The position numbers were made by a program, and so were the translations under genes. From Cordia subcordata (lineage: Eukaryota > Streptophyta > Magnoliopsida > Boraginales > Cordiaceae): a stretch of 64,000 bases of DNA. Positions 45,164 through 57,830 of this stretch are shown here, piece after piece (position 1 is the first letter of the stretch; the number at the start of each line of letters is the position of its first letter). A model generated the notes under the pieces. The model saw only the letters and a program-made list of their open reading frames with translations. It made no database searches and was not told the origin of the DNA. The stretch spans positions 16,887 to 80,886 of the forward strand of contig JAPTOF010000057.1 of the NCBI GenBank assembly GCA_028554755.1, written 5' to 3'.

Positions 45164-45709
45164 TCTTTTATACTTCAAAATTCCTTTTTTTAAGTACCAG
45201 AAAACATTTTTCTTAACACTGTTAGTTCGTTTTCAACTTTGGTTTTACTTTTGCTTCATAACAAGGGATATTGCTTTTTGCTTCATGGTTTTATGAATTA
45301 TGAGTTATGCTTATCCTATTTTTGCTTGCATTTTCTTTTTTTTCTAATTTTTGATGATGTCAAAAGGGGAGAAGAAAAAGGAGAAAGGGGCACATATAGC
45401 TTGTTACTATTTGCTTATTGAGCTTACTACCTTGATTACTTGCACATATAGCTTGTTACTATTTGCTTGAGTTGATTACTTATGTATTGAGCTGGTTATG
45501 GTTATTTTTGATTCCTTGTGTAAACACTTATTAAGTTGATTACATGAAGTTCAAAATGTGCATAAGCTGAGGTTTGAAATGAGCATAAGCTAAATTTGAT
45601 AGGGAGAGTATTTCCCAAAATGATTTTTACTAGAAAAAGAATGCTCATATTAAGGGGGAGAAAATTGCTCATATCTTTAATAAATTGTCATCATCAAAAA
45701 GAGGGAGAT

Positions 45710-46972
45710 TGTTGGCTAAATACTAATTATCGATTTTGATGATTAAATTTTGACATGCATTTATAATTATTTTACTAAAAAGCATCTTGTGAAGATAAGT
45801 GCTAAGATGAGTAGATAGATGCTTAGAAGATGGGAGAAGATGAGCAAATGAGCACTATTTGAAGAAGAAGAAGATGAGAAGGCATAAGGAGGAGAAGAGG
45901 CGTCATAAGGGGTATTGGATGTTCTTGCTCTTCTTGTGAAATGCCTAAGTGTTGCAAGTGTTTGACTCAAATCTTTATTTTTTAACTCAAACAATTTAAA
46001 TCTCATGCACATTAGATTTCATAAAAGAAAAAATGATTTTGAATGCACACTTAGTGTAAATATGTGTTTTTGAAGTGTTTCCAAGTCATAACAAGTATTT
46101 ACAAAATGCCTTAAGATGATTTGGAGTTATGAAAAGTTGATAAAATTGTGTCTAAAAGTTTTTCAAGCAAAGTTTGGCTTTACTTCTGTTTGTGAAGTGG
46201 CCGGACCCCCCGGTCGGTCAATTGGCTGATGGGGGAGGGTCGTCGGCCAAAATATAGAGTGGAAGAAAAAGCCAGACCCCTTAGCCGGTCGATCGGCTGA
46301 GGCATCCGGCCTAGTCAGAGAAGGCCAAGAAAAGGTCGGACGACCAGCTGAGCGAAATGCTGTAATAAATACACTAGCCGTTTATTACCGTTTTGACCAA
46401 TTTCTTCTCTTTCCTTCCACCTACCAAAGCCCTAACTCTCAAATCTTTTTAAATACATCTTCAAAACTCATTCAAATCATCAATTCAAGCTTGCAAAATC
46501 ACATACTATCATTCAATTGATCTTTGAGCTATTCTTGCAATATCTTTGAGCTTTCAAGAGCACTTTTCATTGCTATATCCTCTTGTAAGAAGAATTTACA
46601 TATTCTCCATCATATCTTATTCCTTTGATTGTATACACACTTTGAGAGCTAAAAATCTTGAGAGATACATCCATTAAAGCTTGTAAAAGTTTGGAAAAAT
46701 CCTAAAGAGCGGGACTCTTGGATTCTTTGAAGTTTGGCTTTAAAGAGGTGTAAAAATTGGTCTTTGCTTCACCAAGAATTGAAGAAGCACTTTAGTGAAG
46801 ATTGTTGAAGTCCAAAGGGGAGCATCCTTAGGCGGTGGATGTAGGCTTGGCCGAACCACCTTAAAATTGTTTGTCCTCCTTCTCTCTACATTTTATTTAT
46901 TACTATTCACTTATATTGATTACATTGTGCTTGAGATATTGCTTAATAGAAATAGTTGAATTTCTGTGAAAT
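45710..46972 (+). repeat. 3' LTR of SIRE-like copy 1, 3'-truncated
   Basis: It begins TGTTGGCTAAAT after the polypurine tract and matches the 5' LTR throughout, with scattered substitutions, a 9-10 bp loss in the third palindromic box (near 46345) and lack of the 22-bp duplication. It stops at about 46972, then (TA)n. The degree of difference indicates an insertion that is not recent. Confidence 0.9.
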
Positions 46973-47183
46973 TCCATATATATATATATATATATATGTA
47001 TGTGCAATGTTTGTACAATACTGTTTGGGGTTTGGAAGATTTAAGTAGGAATTTAGGAATTAAATAAGAAAGTTGGGATTGGTTGAAAGTGGAGATGGAA
47101 GGATACAGATGGGAAGCTCTGATTGGCTCAAAAGTGTATAATACATACATACATACATACATACACATATATGTACATATATA
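46973..47183. other. Microsatellites and short flank between copia LTR and Helitron
   Basis: (TA)n at 46975-46997, an ordinary AT-rich patch, and (ATAC)n at 47139-47164. No gene. Confidence 0.6.
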
Positions 47184-49242
47184 TCTATACTATATTATAT
47201 AGAAGAACCCTTTTTAATATAATACTGATAAGTGTCGCACAAATATAATGACAAGTGTTATATAAGTATATTTTATTATATTTTTATTATATATATACTT
47301 CTTGCCTTGATATAGAATGCCGATTTTATAAAGATTTGAGTTTTATGAAAACTCTTGAAATCATTCCATGTGCATGCTATTTTGACATAATAATTTTATA
47401 TTTTGCTCTCCATCCGTCTCTTTCCATATACATTTCGATCATCATATTATTTTGTGCATTTCGAATAAGGAATCTTTCATGGATTTTGGACCATTTGGCC
47501 ATCTTTATGTTGCTTGACGATTCTGTATGTTAATGATCAAAATTTACATCTCCTAATTGATGCCCCAATCAAGGATTTTTATTTGTTTTCTTACTTGCAT
47601 GTGTTGCTTTTATAAATACCGATTAATATCATTTTTGCTCACATATCTATATCGTAGCTTTGATCCTCTATTCACATATAACCTACATTTCGCAACTACA
47701 GGTAATAATATTCAGCTTTATAATTATTAGGGTAATTAGTTTAATTGCGGTTTGTTGTGTATGATTGTAGTTCTGCTCCTGTAAGCCTTGAAGACATGAA
47801 GTTTGCTACAGAGCAATTGGAGCATTCCAACGACTGAGATAAGTGAGAAGACGAGATGGCTGCAATGCGTACTCACCTAGATGCGTAGATTACTTATTAA
47901 ATGAATTCTGCTCAAATGCTTAAACATTGACAAAAAAAAAAGAGAAAAAAAGAAGTGAATGTACTTTTTCTCCCCTAGGTTTATTTGATCTCTTGGTAGC
48001 GAGAAGAATGTATTGGTGTCCCATTGATGATTGATGGAATTTGTTTCTTTGGTTTCATGGTGTAAATATAATTGAATTCAGGTTCTGTTTCTTATTTTCT
48101 CTGTTGATTGTCTTTGCTCATCTCATGGGTTTAGTTGATTTGGGAAACCAAGAGCAACCAAAATGGTATTAGACTAACTCATTTTAATTTTTTGTACATC
48201 TCATGGGTCATAATTTGGTTGAAATCTAAACTTATCCTACATTACGAGAGGAACGGATACACTGTAAAATGTAGAAATCAGGAAAAAATTAATTTTTCTT
48301 AGCCATAAGTCCCGTGGAATAAATTATGATTCATGATACATGAAATGACCAAGACTCTTTTTTTTTTGTGGTCCCGTGGAATAAATTATGGTTCATAACT
48401 TAGTAATGACCACTTGAGAATATTACATTATTATTCTTGCATGTGTGGCTTATCATTAAAGTTTTATTGCAATTCATTGAAAAGTTAAATGAATTTTAGT
48501 GTTAGTCTCTCTCTCTCTTTTTTTTTTTAAATGTAATATTTTAGTCTTTTATTTTTGTAGTTAGTAACATTGATAGTTATGAGTTCAAAAAAAAAAAAGT
48601 TGAAAAAAATTGATCCCTTATTTTTACAAGTTGTAACATTGTCGGTTTTTTATCTTTTTGATTTTTGAAACAATTAGTCCTATCTTAAATCTTACTTTGG
48701 GTAAATTTAAATCATGGTATACTTGAAAATTGGAGTGACAATCAAGTCTCTATTATAAAATTTGTTTTTTGAATGCTTCTAGAGGAAGAGAATGTGAGTC
48801 AGAAAGAGATTTATCAATAATTTCTATCCAAAATAATTCTACTTTTAGTCTTTTTCTTAATATTTTACACATTCTTTTTTGCAATAATGTAACATTTTTA
48901 GGTAAGAAAGAAGTTAAAAAGAGGGAAAAACAGTTAAAAAAAGTGTAGATTGCTAACATTCACCAAGTAGGTCCATGAGGGTAGAAGAAGAAAATTGCTA
49001 ACACAATTTAACTATATATATCATCACACCTTGCGTATTTTGAATTCTATTATTTATCTAAAACATTTTCTATTTTCGTATTTGTCCATCTTTTTACCCT
49101 ACTTGACTATTTTATCCTACTTATCATTTCTGTAAAAACCATGAGTTATTTAATTTCTAAATTTATATCACATAATTTTCAAAAAAAATCTATTTTTCGA
49201 AAATTATGATCATCCCGTGCGACGCACGGGTGTTAGACTAGT
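47184..49242 (+). mobile_element. Non-autonomous Helitron
   Basis: The 5' end is TCTATACTATATTATATAGAAG preceded by A (47183). The 3' end is CTAG at 49239-49242 followed by T, preceded 7 bp upstream by a hairpin CCCGTGC-GAC-GCACGGG (49215-49231). TC...CTAG with a subterminal hairpin, inserted between A and T, is the Helitron signature. No Rep/helicase is encoded. Inside, 47620-47900 looks like a captured promoter/exon/intron fragment: TATAAATAC (47612), CAG/GTAATA donor at about 47701, TTGTAG acceptor at about 47770, then a short broken frame containing EDMKFATEQLEHSND. Confidence 0.82.
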
Positions 49243-49999
49243 ATATGTATATATATGCATATATAGTTTTTAAACCATTGTTTAAAGCCTCCTTGAAAAT
49301 TCTCAATTGCAACAGTTCTTTTAACAAAGGCAACAATTAATAACTATTATAAATAATACTTTTTGCAACGATTTTCTTAAAAATGATTTTTCTTATTTGC
49401 AATGTATCAATCAAGAACAATACCTTTTTATCCATTTCTTAAGACTAAAACTATCTTTAAGAACCCAAAAACATCTACATCTTTTTGAAGGAGCAATTTA
49501 TCAATCAAGAACAGAAAATGGATCAGATAATTGAACCCAAAAACATCTACATCTTTTTGAAGGAGCAATGTATCAATCAAGAATAGAAAATGGATCAGAT
49601 AATTGTCATTCCAAAAAATGTAACTAATCTTAGATACATTTAGAAGTGTAGTAAAATTAACTAGTTATATTTAGCTCAAGAGTAAAGAATTCCAATGTAA
49701 TTAAACATTGCTGCTACACTTCGGAGGGTAACTCACGTGTATTATATTTGGAATTGTAGTTAGTGCTTGTTACATTTGGAAGTGCAGTCAATTTAAGATG
49801 GACCAAATAAAATTTAAACTTTGTTACATTTTGATATGCAACAAATGCTTTTTTCAAATTCATATTAATTATAGTGTCAAACATAACATATTTTTGACTA
49901 TTTTAAAAAATTAAATATAAAAGTTCCAACATCATTGCTATGGTTTTAAATGTGAAAAATATTTTGTTACATTTAAAATAATAACTAAAAGAAAAATTA
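49243..49999. other. AT-rich DNA with a 72-bp tandem duplication
   Basis: The unit 49461-49532 (GAACCCAAAAACATCTACAT...) is repeated at 49533-49604 with two differences. Nothing else is supported in this interval. Confidence 0.7.
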
Positions 50000-50734
50000 G
50001 GAAAAAATGCACGTTATCCTCCTATGGTTTGTAGAAGAAGCTGATTATCCTCTGTGATTTAAAACATACCATGTCACTGCCCTGTGCTTTCTAAGAAGGT
50101 AAAAAATTTCCCCATTTCTTTTAATATGTTAACAGTGTCAAATAAAATTTTAAAAAGACCAAATTACCTTTACTATCTTTTACTGATTTTTCTTCTTTTC
50201 TATTAAGGTTAATAATTAAACTAATTTAAAAATTAAAATTAAAAATTGAAAGTTTTGAACATTAGGAAAATTGAAAACCTAAAGTATTTAATTTTTAATT
50301 TTTAAATGTTTATATTTTATATTTTATTTTTTATATTTTTTTTTGAATTTTTTATATTTCTATGTTGTATTCTTTATTTTTAAACTTTGAATTTTCATTT
50401 TTTTAAAAAAATTTATAACTTTAAAATTTTAATTTTGAATCTAATTTTTTATTTTTTACTTTTTCTAATTATTTTTATTTTTTATTTTTTTTAATTTAAT
50501 AAAATGAAGATAAACAAATTATATTATAATAGTATAGTAGATTCTAACATTAGACATCTATAAATGAATAAAGGAGAGTGTAATGCACTCTCCATTAATT
50601 TAGATAGAAAAAGTCAAGGTTGAAGATTATGTGTCACTGTTTGAAAAGCATAAGGGGATAATGTAGTATGTTTTAAACTATATGGGGTCAATCAACTACT
50701 TATACAAATTATAGAGGATAATGTGCATTTTACC
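50000..50734. mobile_element. MULE-type MITE with about 100-bp terminal inverted repeats
   Basis: Left end GGAAAAAATGCACGTTATCC pairs with the right end (GGATAATGTGCATTTTACC); similarity continues inward through TTTAAAACATAC and the CCC..TG.GCTTT boxes. The design and the ATTTTACC terminal words are those of the element at 8450-8910. No target duplication is clear. Confidence 0.7.
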
Positions 50735-50832
50735 ATGGTCATAGGTTCATATCCCATAGGGATGGGGTTTGGATTGGGGGTGAGAGCTTTGTTTAAAAAG
50801 AAAGAAAAAGCATTACAAAAAATACATAGTTA
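50735..50832 (+). mobile_element. Possible SINE fragment
   Basis: GGTTCATATCCC (about 50745) resembles a B box and is followed by a G-rich GGGATGGGGTTTGGATTGGGGG and an A-rich tail (AAAAAGAAAGAAAAAG). The tail order matches the SINE at 11141-11270. The A box would have been lost where the MITE ends. Confidence 0.45.
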
Positions 50833-50841
50833 CTAGTAAGA

Positions 50842-51490
50842 GCGAGCAAAAACCGAATCAAACCGAAAACTGAACCGAACTGAATTGAGTTTGGTCTATT
50901 CGGTTCAGATTGGTTATTTTCTTTGAAAAAATTCAGCTTATTCGGTTTGGTTTAGTTAGTGAGAAAACAAACCAAATAGACCGAATTAACAGAATTGTAT
51001 TTTATATATTAAAAAAATTATAATATTTTTTACCTATATCGTATATCATTCATATTGTAAAATATTTAACTTAAAAACAAAATGCTTTTTCCTTATATAT
51101 ATTTGGAACTTCTAAGATGGTGGATTTATTTTCATATGCACTAATTAGAGCTTTTAAATTTTGTAACAAACTTAATTAGAATTAATATATAATTAGTAAT
51201 GCTTCATTATATTGTTTATGATATATTTTAATGAATGAAAGTGATTGGTTTAGGCTTTATTTTATTTTAATGCAACAATGTATCCATTTTTCTATTTTCT
51301 AGTTTTTATTTTATTTTTATTTTTCAATTTTGGTTTTAACTAAATCGAACCAAATAGACCAAAATATATTTTGATTTCAGTATATTCAGTTTTTAAACAA
51401 TTCGATTCGACTTTCAAAATCGAAAAAAAAATCAATTCTATTCGATTCGATCTATTTGGTTCAGTTATTAATTGATTGCTCACCCCGCTT
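50842..51490. mobile_element. Probable hAT-type MITE with GGTTCGGTT-like internal words
   Basis: Both ends are rich in AACCGAA/TTCGGTT words (for example AACCGAATCAAACCGAA at 50851 and ATTCGATTCGATCTATTTGG at 51437), and termini GAGCGAGCAA and, inverted, GGGGTGAGCAA are similar. No clear target duplication. Centre is plain AT-rich DNA. Confidence 0.55.
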
Positions 51491-52544
51491 ATTGATCTAA
51501 CATCTTGCAGTGTAAGTTAGCACTTTATACTAACGAGACAAGGAAATTGGCCAACAAGTCCAAAGTATAACATACTCAAGCCTAGTTTCTCATATATACC
51601 ACAACCAAGAAACTAGAACTGATTTGATCCATGGCATGCAGCCAAGAAAACTCTGGTCACAAAGAGACGACAATTCCAATACAAAGTTAATTCCACAGGA
51701 TATATCTTAGTACCTGCATTGCAAAGTTAAATGTCATAAACTCTTTTAGGGCAATACTTCGCAAGAGTCCTTTAGAAACTTAGTCAAGAAACACTGTTAT
51801 TAACATTAAAAATTATTGATAAACCATTGCAAAAAGTAAAAATTATATTTAGTATATAATAAAATAATATACAGAATTTAGATATTGCAAAAGGTAGATC
51901 ATAATTATTGATAAATTGTTTCAAAAATATTTGTTACAAATTATTGTCAAAACTAACAATGAGGACTTTATTTGAAGCAAAAATCATAACTTAGATTTTT
52001 TTTTCCTAGTCAAATTATTTTTTTCAATTTGACCTTTTCAAGTTAAATATGCTATTTAATTATTGCAGAACTTTCATTTTAAAAAGTATTAGTTAAAGAT
52101 TAGAGAACATTAAATTTTACAAAATAAAAATCTATATACTATATTTATCTACATAATATAGAAAATAAAGTGCATTTTTATCTTTAAATTACACAAAATT
52201 CTATGAATTTTTCCCTCTAAAAATGAGTTAACTCTAATAAATATGTTATTCATCATCTATTGCTTTTTCCCCTTGTATTCTAATTTTAATTTTGTAATTT
52301 AAATGTTTCATCCAATTAATGTTCAGCTTTATACAAATAACAAGATTAGTACAAAAAACATATCAATAATTAAATTTTACAAATTAACCATTAACAAATA
52401 AAGAAAGGTGCTAAAATATGCATTTTTCTTGTGTATGGCACGAGTTATAATCTATGATATACATATTTGATGCTCCTTGGAATAAAGAGGATGTATGTTA
52501 TGTTAGCAAATAAAGGGGAATACGAGAGAATCTATAATTCTGAC
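51491..52544. other. AT-rich non-coding DNA
   Basis: A slightly GC-richer stretch at 51530-51790 has splice-like signals on the minus strand but no identifiable protein. The rest shows nothing. Confidence 0.5.
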
Positions 52545-52847
52545 CAAGCCGATCAGCCACCGACGCTACAGGGCACCTGGCTTAATGGAAAATTTTTGGT
52601 GACGTTGATTGACCTCCACAATTAGCCGATCGACTGGCTGAACGAGGAAAGGCTTAAAATTGGGGGTTTTACTCCATAATCTCATAATTTCTCTCAATTT
52701 CTCTAACCCTAACCCAAATTTTCTCTCAAAACCATCTCCAAATCTTCAATTTTCAACCAATTCTCTCGAAATTCTTTCCATAATCTTAATACCCACATAA
52801 AACAACAAACTTTTATCGATTTAGTTTTTTAGAAACATCTCCAAATC

Positions 52848-54220
52848 ACGGTGAATCTGAGAAGAAAAGATCATGGACGTGGGAGAAGAGAAAAAAGGGC
52901 AAGAACACAATCACCACCTCCATTCATATAAAAAATCCAAGAGAAGCATACATCTTATGTGGTAAATTTCTTGTGGACTCAGATTTTGCTAGTACCAATG
53001 TTCTTCCCTTATTTCAAGATTGGTATATGTTCATGCATTTACATTGTGATGTTCAAGATCGGATGGTGATTGAATTCTATAAAAATCTTGAGATGCATTG
53101 AAGAAGTCATAAGATTGAGTTAAATCAACTATTTGAAACAAGAGTTTTATACTTAATGAGGATAAATTGCATGAAATTTTTAAAATACCTGTAGAAGGAG
53201 AAGGCCATTATAATAGTCAATGTTGACCAGGCAGAATAAAGGCTGGTATATCGGGAAAAGTTATAGAATATATGTGGAAAGATGTAGGCCCCAAACATCA
53301 AGATTTGATTATTCGATTGTTAAAAGATGTTAATTTCAATAAGCAAATTGCTTTTAAGATTATTAGCAAAGTAATTCTTCCTAGGAATATTAATGATGGA
53401 AAGATCCCAGTCATGGATGCGTATATCTACTATAGCCTCAAACACGGAGTTAAGATAGCTTTACCTTTTCATATCTTACAACACATGCTACACATTAGTG
53501 GAAAAGGTAGAGAAAAAACAACCACTCAGGATATGGTATGGCCTTTATGTACATCTTTGCTCACTTTCAAATCTTCTTTAATGCACCAGTTAGAAAGTTT
53601 GCATGGAACTTTGATATGCTATACATGAATTACATAGGGATTTATTGGTATAATAGTGAACCAACAAATAGAGAAACATACAAGAACTTGTCAAAAATAT
53701 CCAGGAAGCAATTAAGCTCAAAACTAGAAAAGGGACTACCTTTAAGAATCTTGTCTATGGGTCTAAGGTGCAACATGTTGATGTGGTTCAAGAAGCTTTA
53801 GATACAGCCTTAGGAGAAGAGGAGCTAGAACAAGAAGGAGAAGCTAACATAGGTACACTGGGAACAATTCTTATGGAGGTAAGTACATCAGAAGAAGAAG
53901 ATGTGGCTCTTAAAGATATTACACTGAGACGAGTGATGAGAGAATCCCGAGTACAAGGGCGTATTGATGAATAGAGAAGGGTTGAAATACAGAGAGATGC
54001 AGGCTCTAGCTCAATGGGTCAACAAGAAGATCCATCAGTCATGGCACAAATTCTTACCCAATTACAAGCTTTAAATACTGGGATGGGCGAGATGAGGACA
54101 GCAATGACTAATCAATGGACTAAGCTTACTCACTGGAGAGAGCTCATTGATTCAGAAATGGCAGGCATGTGCTCTGACTTGCAGAAGTACTTCAAAGATC
54201 ATCATGATCATGTATCCTGA
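52848..54220 (+). pseudogene. Third ORF of SIRE-like element, broken (copy 2)
   Basis: The start codon equivalent to copy 1 is ACG at 52848-52850. Recognisable segments: SDFA and the MFMHLHCDVQD region (about 52980-53060), MWKDVGPKHQDLI (53272), VMDAYIYYSLKHGVKIALPF (about 53410), MAFMYIFAHF (53538), and the C-terminal helix AQILTQLQALNTGMGEMRTAM ending HHDHVS at TGA 54218-54220. Stops and frameshifts occur near 53100, 53227, 53535 and 53974. That both copies keep the C-terminal helix shows the reading frame once ran to it. Confidence 0.8.
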
Positions 54221-54779
54221 ATTCATCATGATCTCTCTTATCAATTTCATCAAAATTCTTCCTGATTTCTAGAAACGCTACTTTTGCTTTACCATTTTCT
54301 TTAAACTGATTGGCCTTTTTATGACTTATGCATTTTTTATGGATTAGCTCTTTTTATAAATTAGTGCTTACGAATTGTACTTATCATGGCATTGCTTGCA
54401 TTCTCTTTTCTTATTGTGCTTATTCTCTTTCCATTTTGTGCTTATCATGGATTTGCTTGCATTCTCTTTCCTTATTGTTGCTTATTCTTGCTTAAATACA
54501 TATTACTGATTTTGATGATGCCAAAGGGGGAGAAGAAAAGCATTAGTATATGACTATATCACCAGTTTGCTTGGCTTATTGAGTTTGACTACACGAGTAT
54601 GTGTCTGAAGCTAGTTGATTGAGCTGTTGGTTTAAATGTGCTTAAGTTAGAATTGTTAGGGGGAGCATCTCCAGCAACATGTTTTCACTTGAAAAGAATG
54701 CGCATATTGAGGGGGGAGTAAATTTTTAATTCTTTGAACATTTTATTAATAATTTGTCATTATAAAAAAAGGGGTGATT

Positions 54780-56134
54780 GTTGACTAAATACTAGTTATT
54801 GATTTTGATGATGAAAAAATTTTGATGTGCATTATTGATAAATATTATTTTTTTTACTAAAACCATGTTTTCAGTGTCAAATATAAATTGAAAAGATAGA
54901 TGCTTGGAAGATAGAAGAAAATGAGTTATCTAAAAAATTTGAAGAAGAAGATGATGAGGAGTCATAAGGCGGAGAATAGGCGTCATAAGGAGTGCCGGAT
55001 ACATTGCTCCTTTTGTGAAATGCCTTAGAATTACAAGTGCTAGTTAAAATTTCTTCTTTTCATGATACAAATAATTTAAATCTCATGAACATTGTCTTTC
55101 ATAAAAAGCAAAAATGATTTTGGATGTATACATAGCATAAGCATGTGTTTTGAAATGTTTCTAAGCCTTAAAAATTATTTACAAAGTGTTTTGAGTTGAT
55201 TTAGAGTTATGAAAGTTTGTTAAAATTGGTTTAAAAAGTGTTTTAGGCATGTTTGGCTTTGCTTTAGCTTCTCTGGAGTGGCCAAACCCCCTCAACCGAT
55301 CGATTGGTTGACTAGGGACATCGTCTGGCCAAAATAGAGAAGAAGAACAAGAAGAAAAAGCTAGATACTCTAGTCGGTCGACCGAAGGCGCCTGGCCTAG
55401 TCATTAAAGCAAAGAGGCAAGTCAGATGGCCTAGCCGGTCAACCGGCTGAGTGAGTTATTGTAATAAATGCACTAGCTGTTTATTGCCATTTAGCCCTAT
55501 TTTTCTTTCTTTCTTCTACCTACCAAAGCCCTAACATTAAAAACTCTTTAAATGAACCTTTAAAGCTTCAAAACATCATCAATCCAAGTTGCAAATTTTG
55601 ATATTATCATTCAATTGCTGAAATCTTTGAGCCATACCTATCAAATCTTTGAGCTTTCAAGAGCTTTATTTGTTATATCTTCTTGCAAGAAGAACAAATT
55701 CATCTTTCATCATTTTCACACTTTTTCTGGTTGTATACGCACTCAAAATAGCTTGGAAATATTGTGAAAACATTTAGTAAACTTTCAAAGAGTGTGAAGA
55801 AATCCTAAAGAAGAAATTTCTTAGATTCTTTGAGAAGAGGTCTCAAAGAGTTGTAAAACTTGATTTTTGCTTTATCAAGAGTTGAAGAAGCATTTTTAGT
55901 GAAGATTATTGAAGTCCTCAGGGGAGCATCCTTGGATGGTAGACGTAGGCTCGGCTGAACCACCTAAAATCATTTGTCTTCTTACTCTCTAATCTTCATT
56001 TATTTTATTTATTCATATTGACATTCTTGTGTTTAATATTTTGCTTGAAAGAAATTGTTGATATTTTTTTTGGTGAATTTTTAATATGAAAATTGTTAAT
56101 ATCTTAATTCATCCCTCCTTAAGATATTTGCACA
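54780..56134 (+). repeat. 3' LTR of SIRE-like copy 2
   Basis: It begins TGTTGACTAAAT after a polypurine tract (AAAAAAAGGGGTGA) and ends ATTTGCACA, about 1355 bp. It keeps the GTCGAC-type palindromic boxes near 55295, 55375 and 55436. A long trinucleotide microsatellite begins at the next base. Confidence 0.88.
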
Positions 56135-56156
56135 TAATAATAATAATAATAATAAT

Positions 56157-56192
<36 letters not shown>

Positions 56193-56222
56193 AACAACAA
56201 CAACAACAATAACAACAACAAC

Positions 56223-56274
<52 letters not shown>

Positions 56275-56358
56275 GAAATAATAACAATATATAACAACAA
56301 CAATAATAATAATAATAACAGTAATAACAATGTACAATAACAACAACAACAACAATAA
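56135..56358. repeat. (TAA)n/(CAA)n compound microsatellite
   Basis: About 220 bp of TAA and CAA units with few interruptions, starting directly at the LTR terminus. It produces spurious open frames of Ile/Thr/Asn on plus and Leu/Val/Tyr on minus. Confidence 0.95.
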
Positions 56359-57830
56359 AGTTGAACCTCATCTTTGAGGTTGTCTTAAGAGATGCCATAT
56401 ATCATAATTTAAAGTGTTTCAATAGTATTAAGTCAACAAGTTTTAATTTTTGTGAGTTCCATCTTGATTAATTATTTTATAAAATAATCATTATTTAATA
56501 GTAACAAATTATAAAAGTTACGCCATAAATCTCCACTCTTTTTCTTCTTTTTCACTCTTTCTTTTTTAAGTTAGTCTCATAGTTTCAAAAAAATTGAAAT
56601 CAATTCTTTTGTTTTTAGAAAGCCATCAATTTAATCTCCATAGTTAAATATTTACGATAACTGAATAAAAGATGTTACTTGATTATTCTTTATAATTTCA
56701 AACATTTATTAAATAAATATAGGAGAATTCTCAAGTTATCATGAATGTATGGATATAAGCTTAGTCAAAATAAAAGTACACAAAAAGTACATTTCTTTTT
56801 TAAGTTAGTCCTAATTATTAAGAAAAATCCAAATCAGTTCCTAATATTTTCAAAAAATAATCAATTTAGTCCATATCCTAAAATATTTAATAAAAGATAT
56901 GTATTTATATCTATATTATTATATAAAATTAAACTTAAATGAGTTTGGAGTTCTCTAAATGGCACATAAGCTAACATAAGAGAAGCTAAGTGAAAATTTT
57001 ACACTTCTATAAATAGTGATGTACAAAATAATTTGAATTTTATTATTTTGACTAATTTTATTGTATAATTTTATAACATGATATATTTATTTTAAATTTA
57101 TACCTATATCTATATAATATATCTATCTATTGTTAGAAAACTATAAAGTAAATGACAAATTATTTCTAGAGATCTTTTGATTTTCCTATTAAATTATTTA
57201 ATTTATGGGAGTTATAAATTCTTTAAATCATGATTTCATACACAAATATAGTAATTTTTGAGTTTCTTCACTATCTTGAAATGGATTTAATTTAAACGGT
57301 TTTAAGACCCTTTGAGTGTCATTCATGAATATAGAAATGATGGCTTGGTTTCCTTCTGGACCTATATATAGTGATTCTTTGAGGCATTGTATAATACAAC
57401 ATAAATCACCTCTACTAACAAATTCTAGAGCATAAATAGCATATAGACTATAGATGTTTATTATATTAACTACTTTTCTGCATTAATAGACATCTATAAG
57501 AAAGGGTACATCGCTGAAAAGTTTGCAGACTTTTGTTCTTGGAGTGCTACCATCATAAAAAAAAAAAAAAAAAAAAACGTTGTATCATGGGAGGATTACA
57601 TCACAGAACTGTTAGTACCGTAACAGATGTGTACAGTCTTTAAGGAAATTGAGCTCACTTGAATCTCTTTTATTTGGTTTTCTTTGATATATTATTCAAC
57701 TTTTTTTAGTTTATATTTTAGTTTTTTAGGATATATATTTTTCATATTATTTAGTTTATTTATTTAATATCAGTTTCTTATTTCTATGTTATGTTTTCAC
57801 AATTATTGTACCAACAACTATATATGTATC
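56359..57830. other. AT-rich non-coding DNA
   Basis: No gene is supported. It holds diverged copies of a TTAGTCC...AATCAATTTAGTC word near 56570-56640 and 56800-56880, and an A-run at 57559-57578. Confidence 0.55.

Larger units (their letters stand above)
37149..46972 (+). mobile_element. SIRE-like Ty1/copia retrotransposon, near full length (copy 1)
   Basis: 5' LTR 37149-38513, damaged primer site, gag, pol, a third ORF, polypurine tract (AAAAAGAGGGAGA, about 45697-45709), 3' LTR 45710-46972. About 9.8 kb with LTRs of 1.3 kb and an extra ORF after pol is the architecture of the SIRE/Maximus lineage. The 3' LTR lacks its last roughly 75 bp: similarity to the 5' LTR stops at about 46972 and a (TA)n run follows, so no target duplication can be seen. 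It is heavily mutated and inactive. Confidence 0.93.
52545..56134 (+). mobile_element. SIRE-like copia fragment, copy 2 (third ORF and 3' LTR only)
   Basis: It starts inside the leader of the third ORF (a CTGACCAAGCCGATC box equivalent to about 43478 in copy 1) and ends with a full 3' LTR. gag and pol are absent. The left break shows no recognisable motif, so a deletion is more likely than regulated insertion. Confidence 0.85.

Noticed and set aside
56086..56398. Several open frames of 70-100 codons on both strands
   Set aside because: They are translations of the TAA/CAA microsatellite (runs of Ile/Thr/Asn or Leu/Val).
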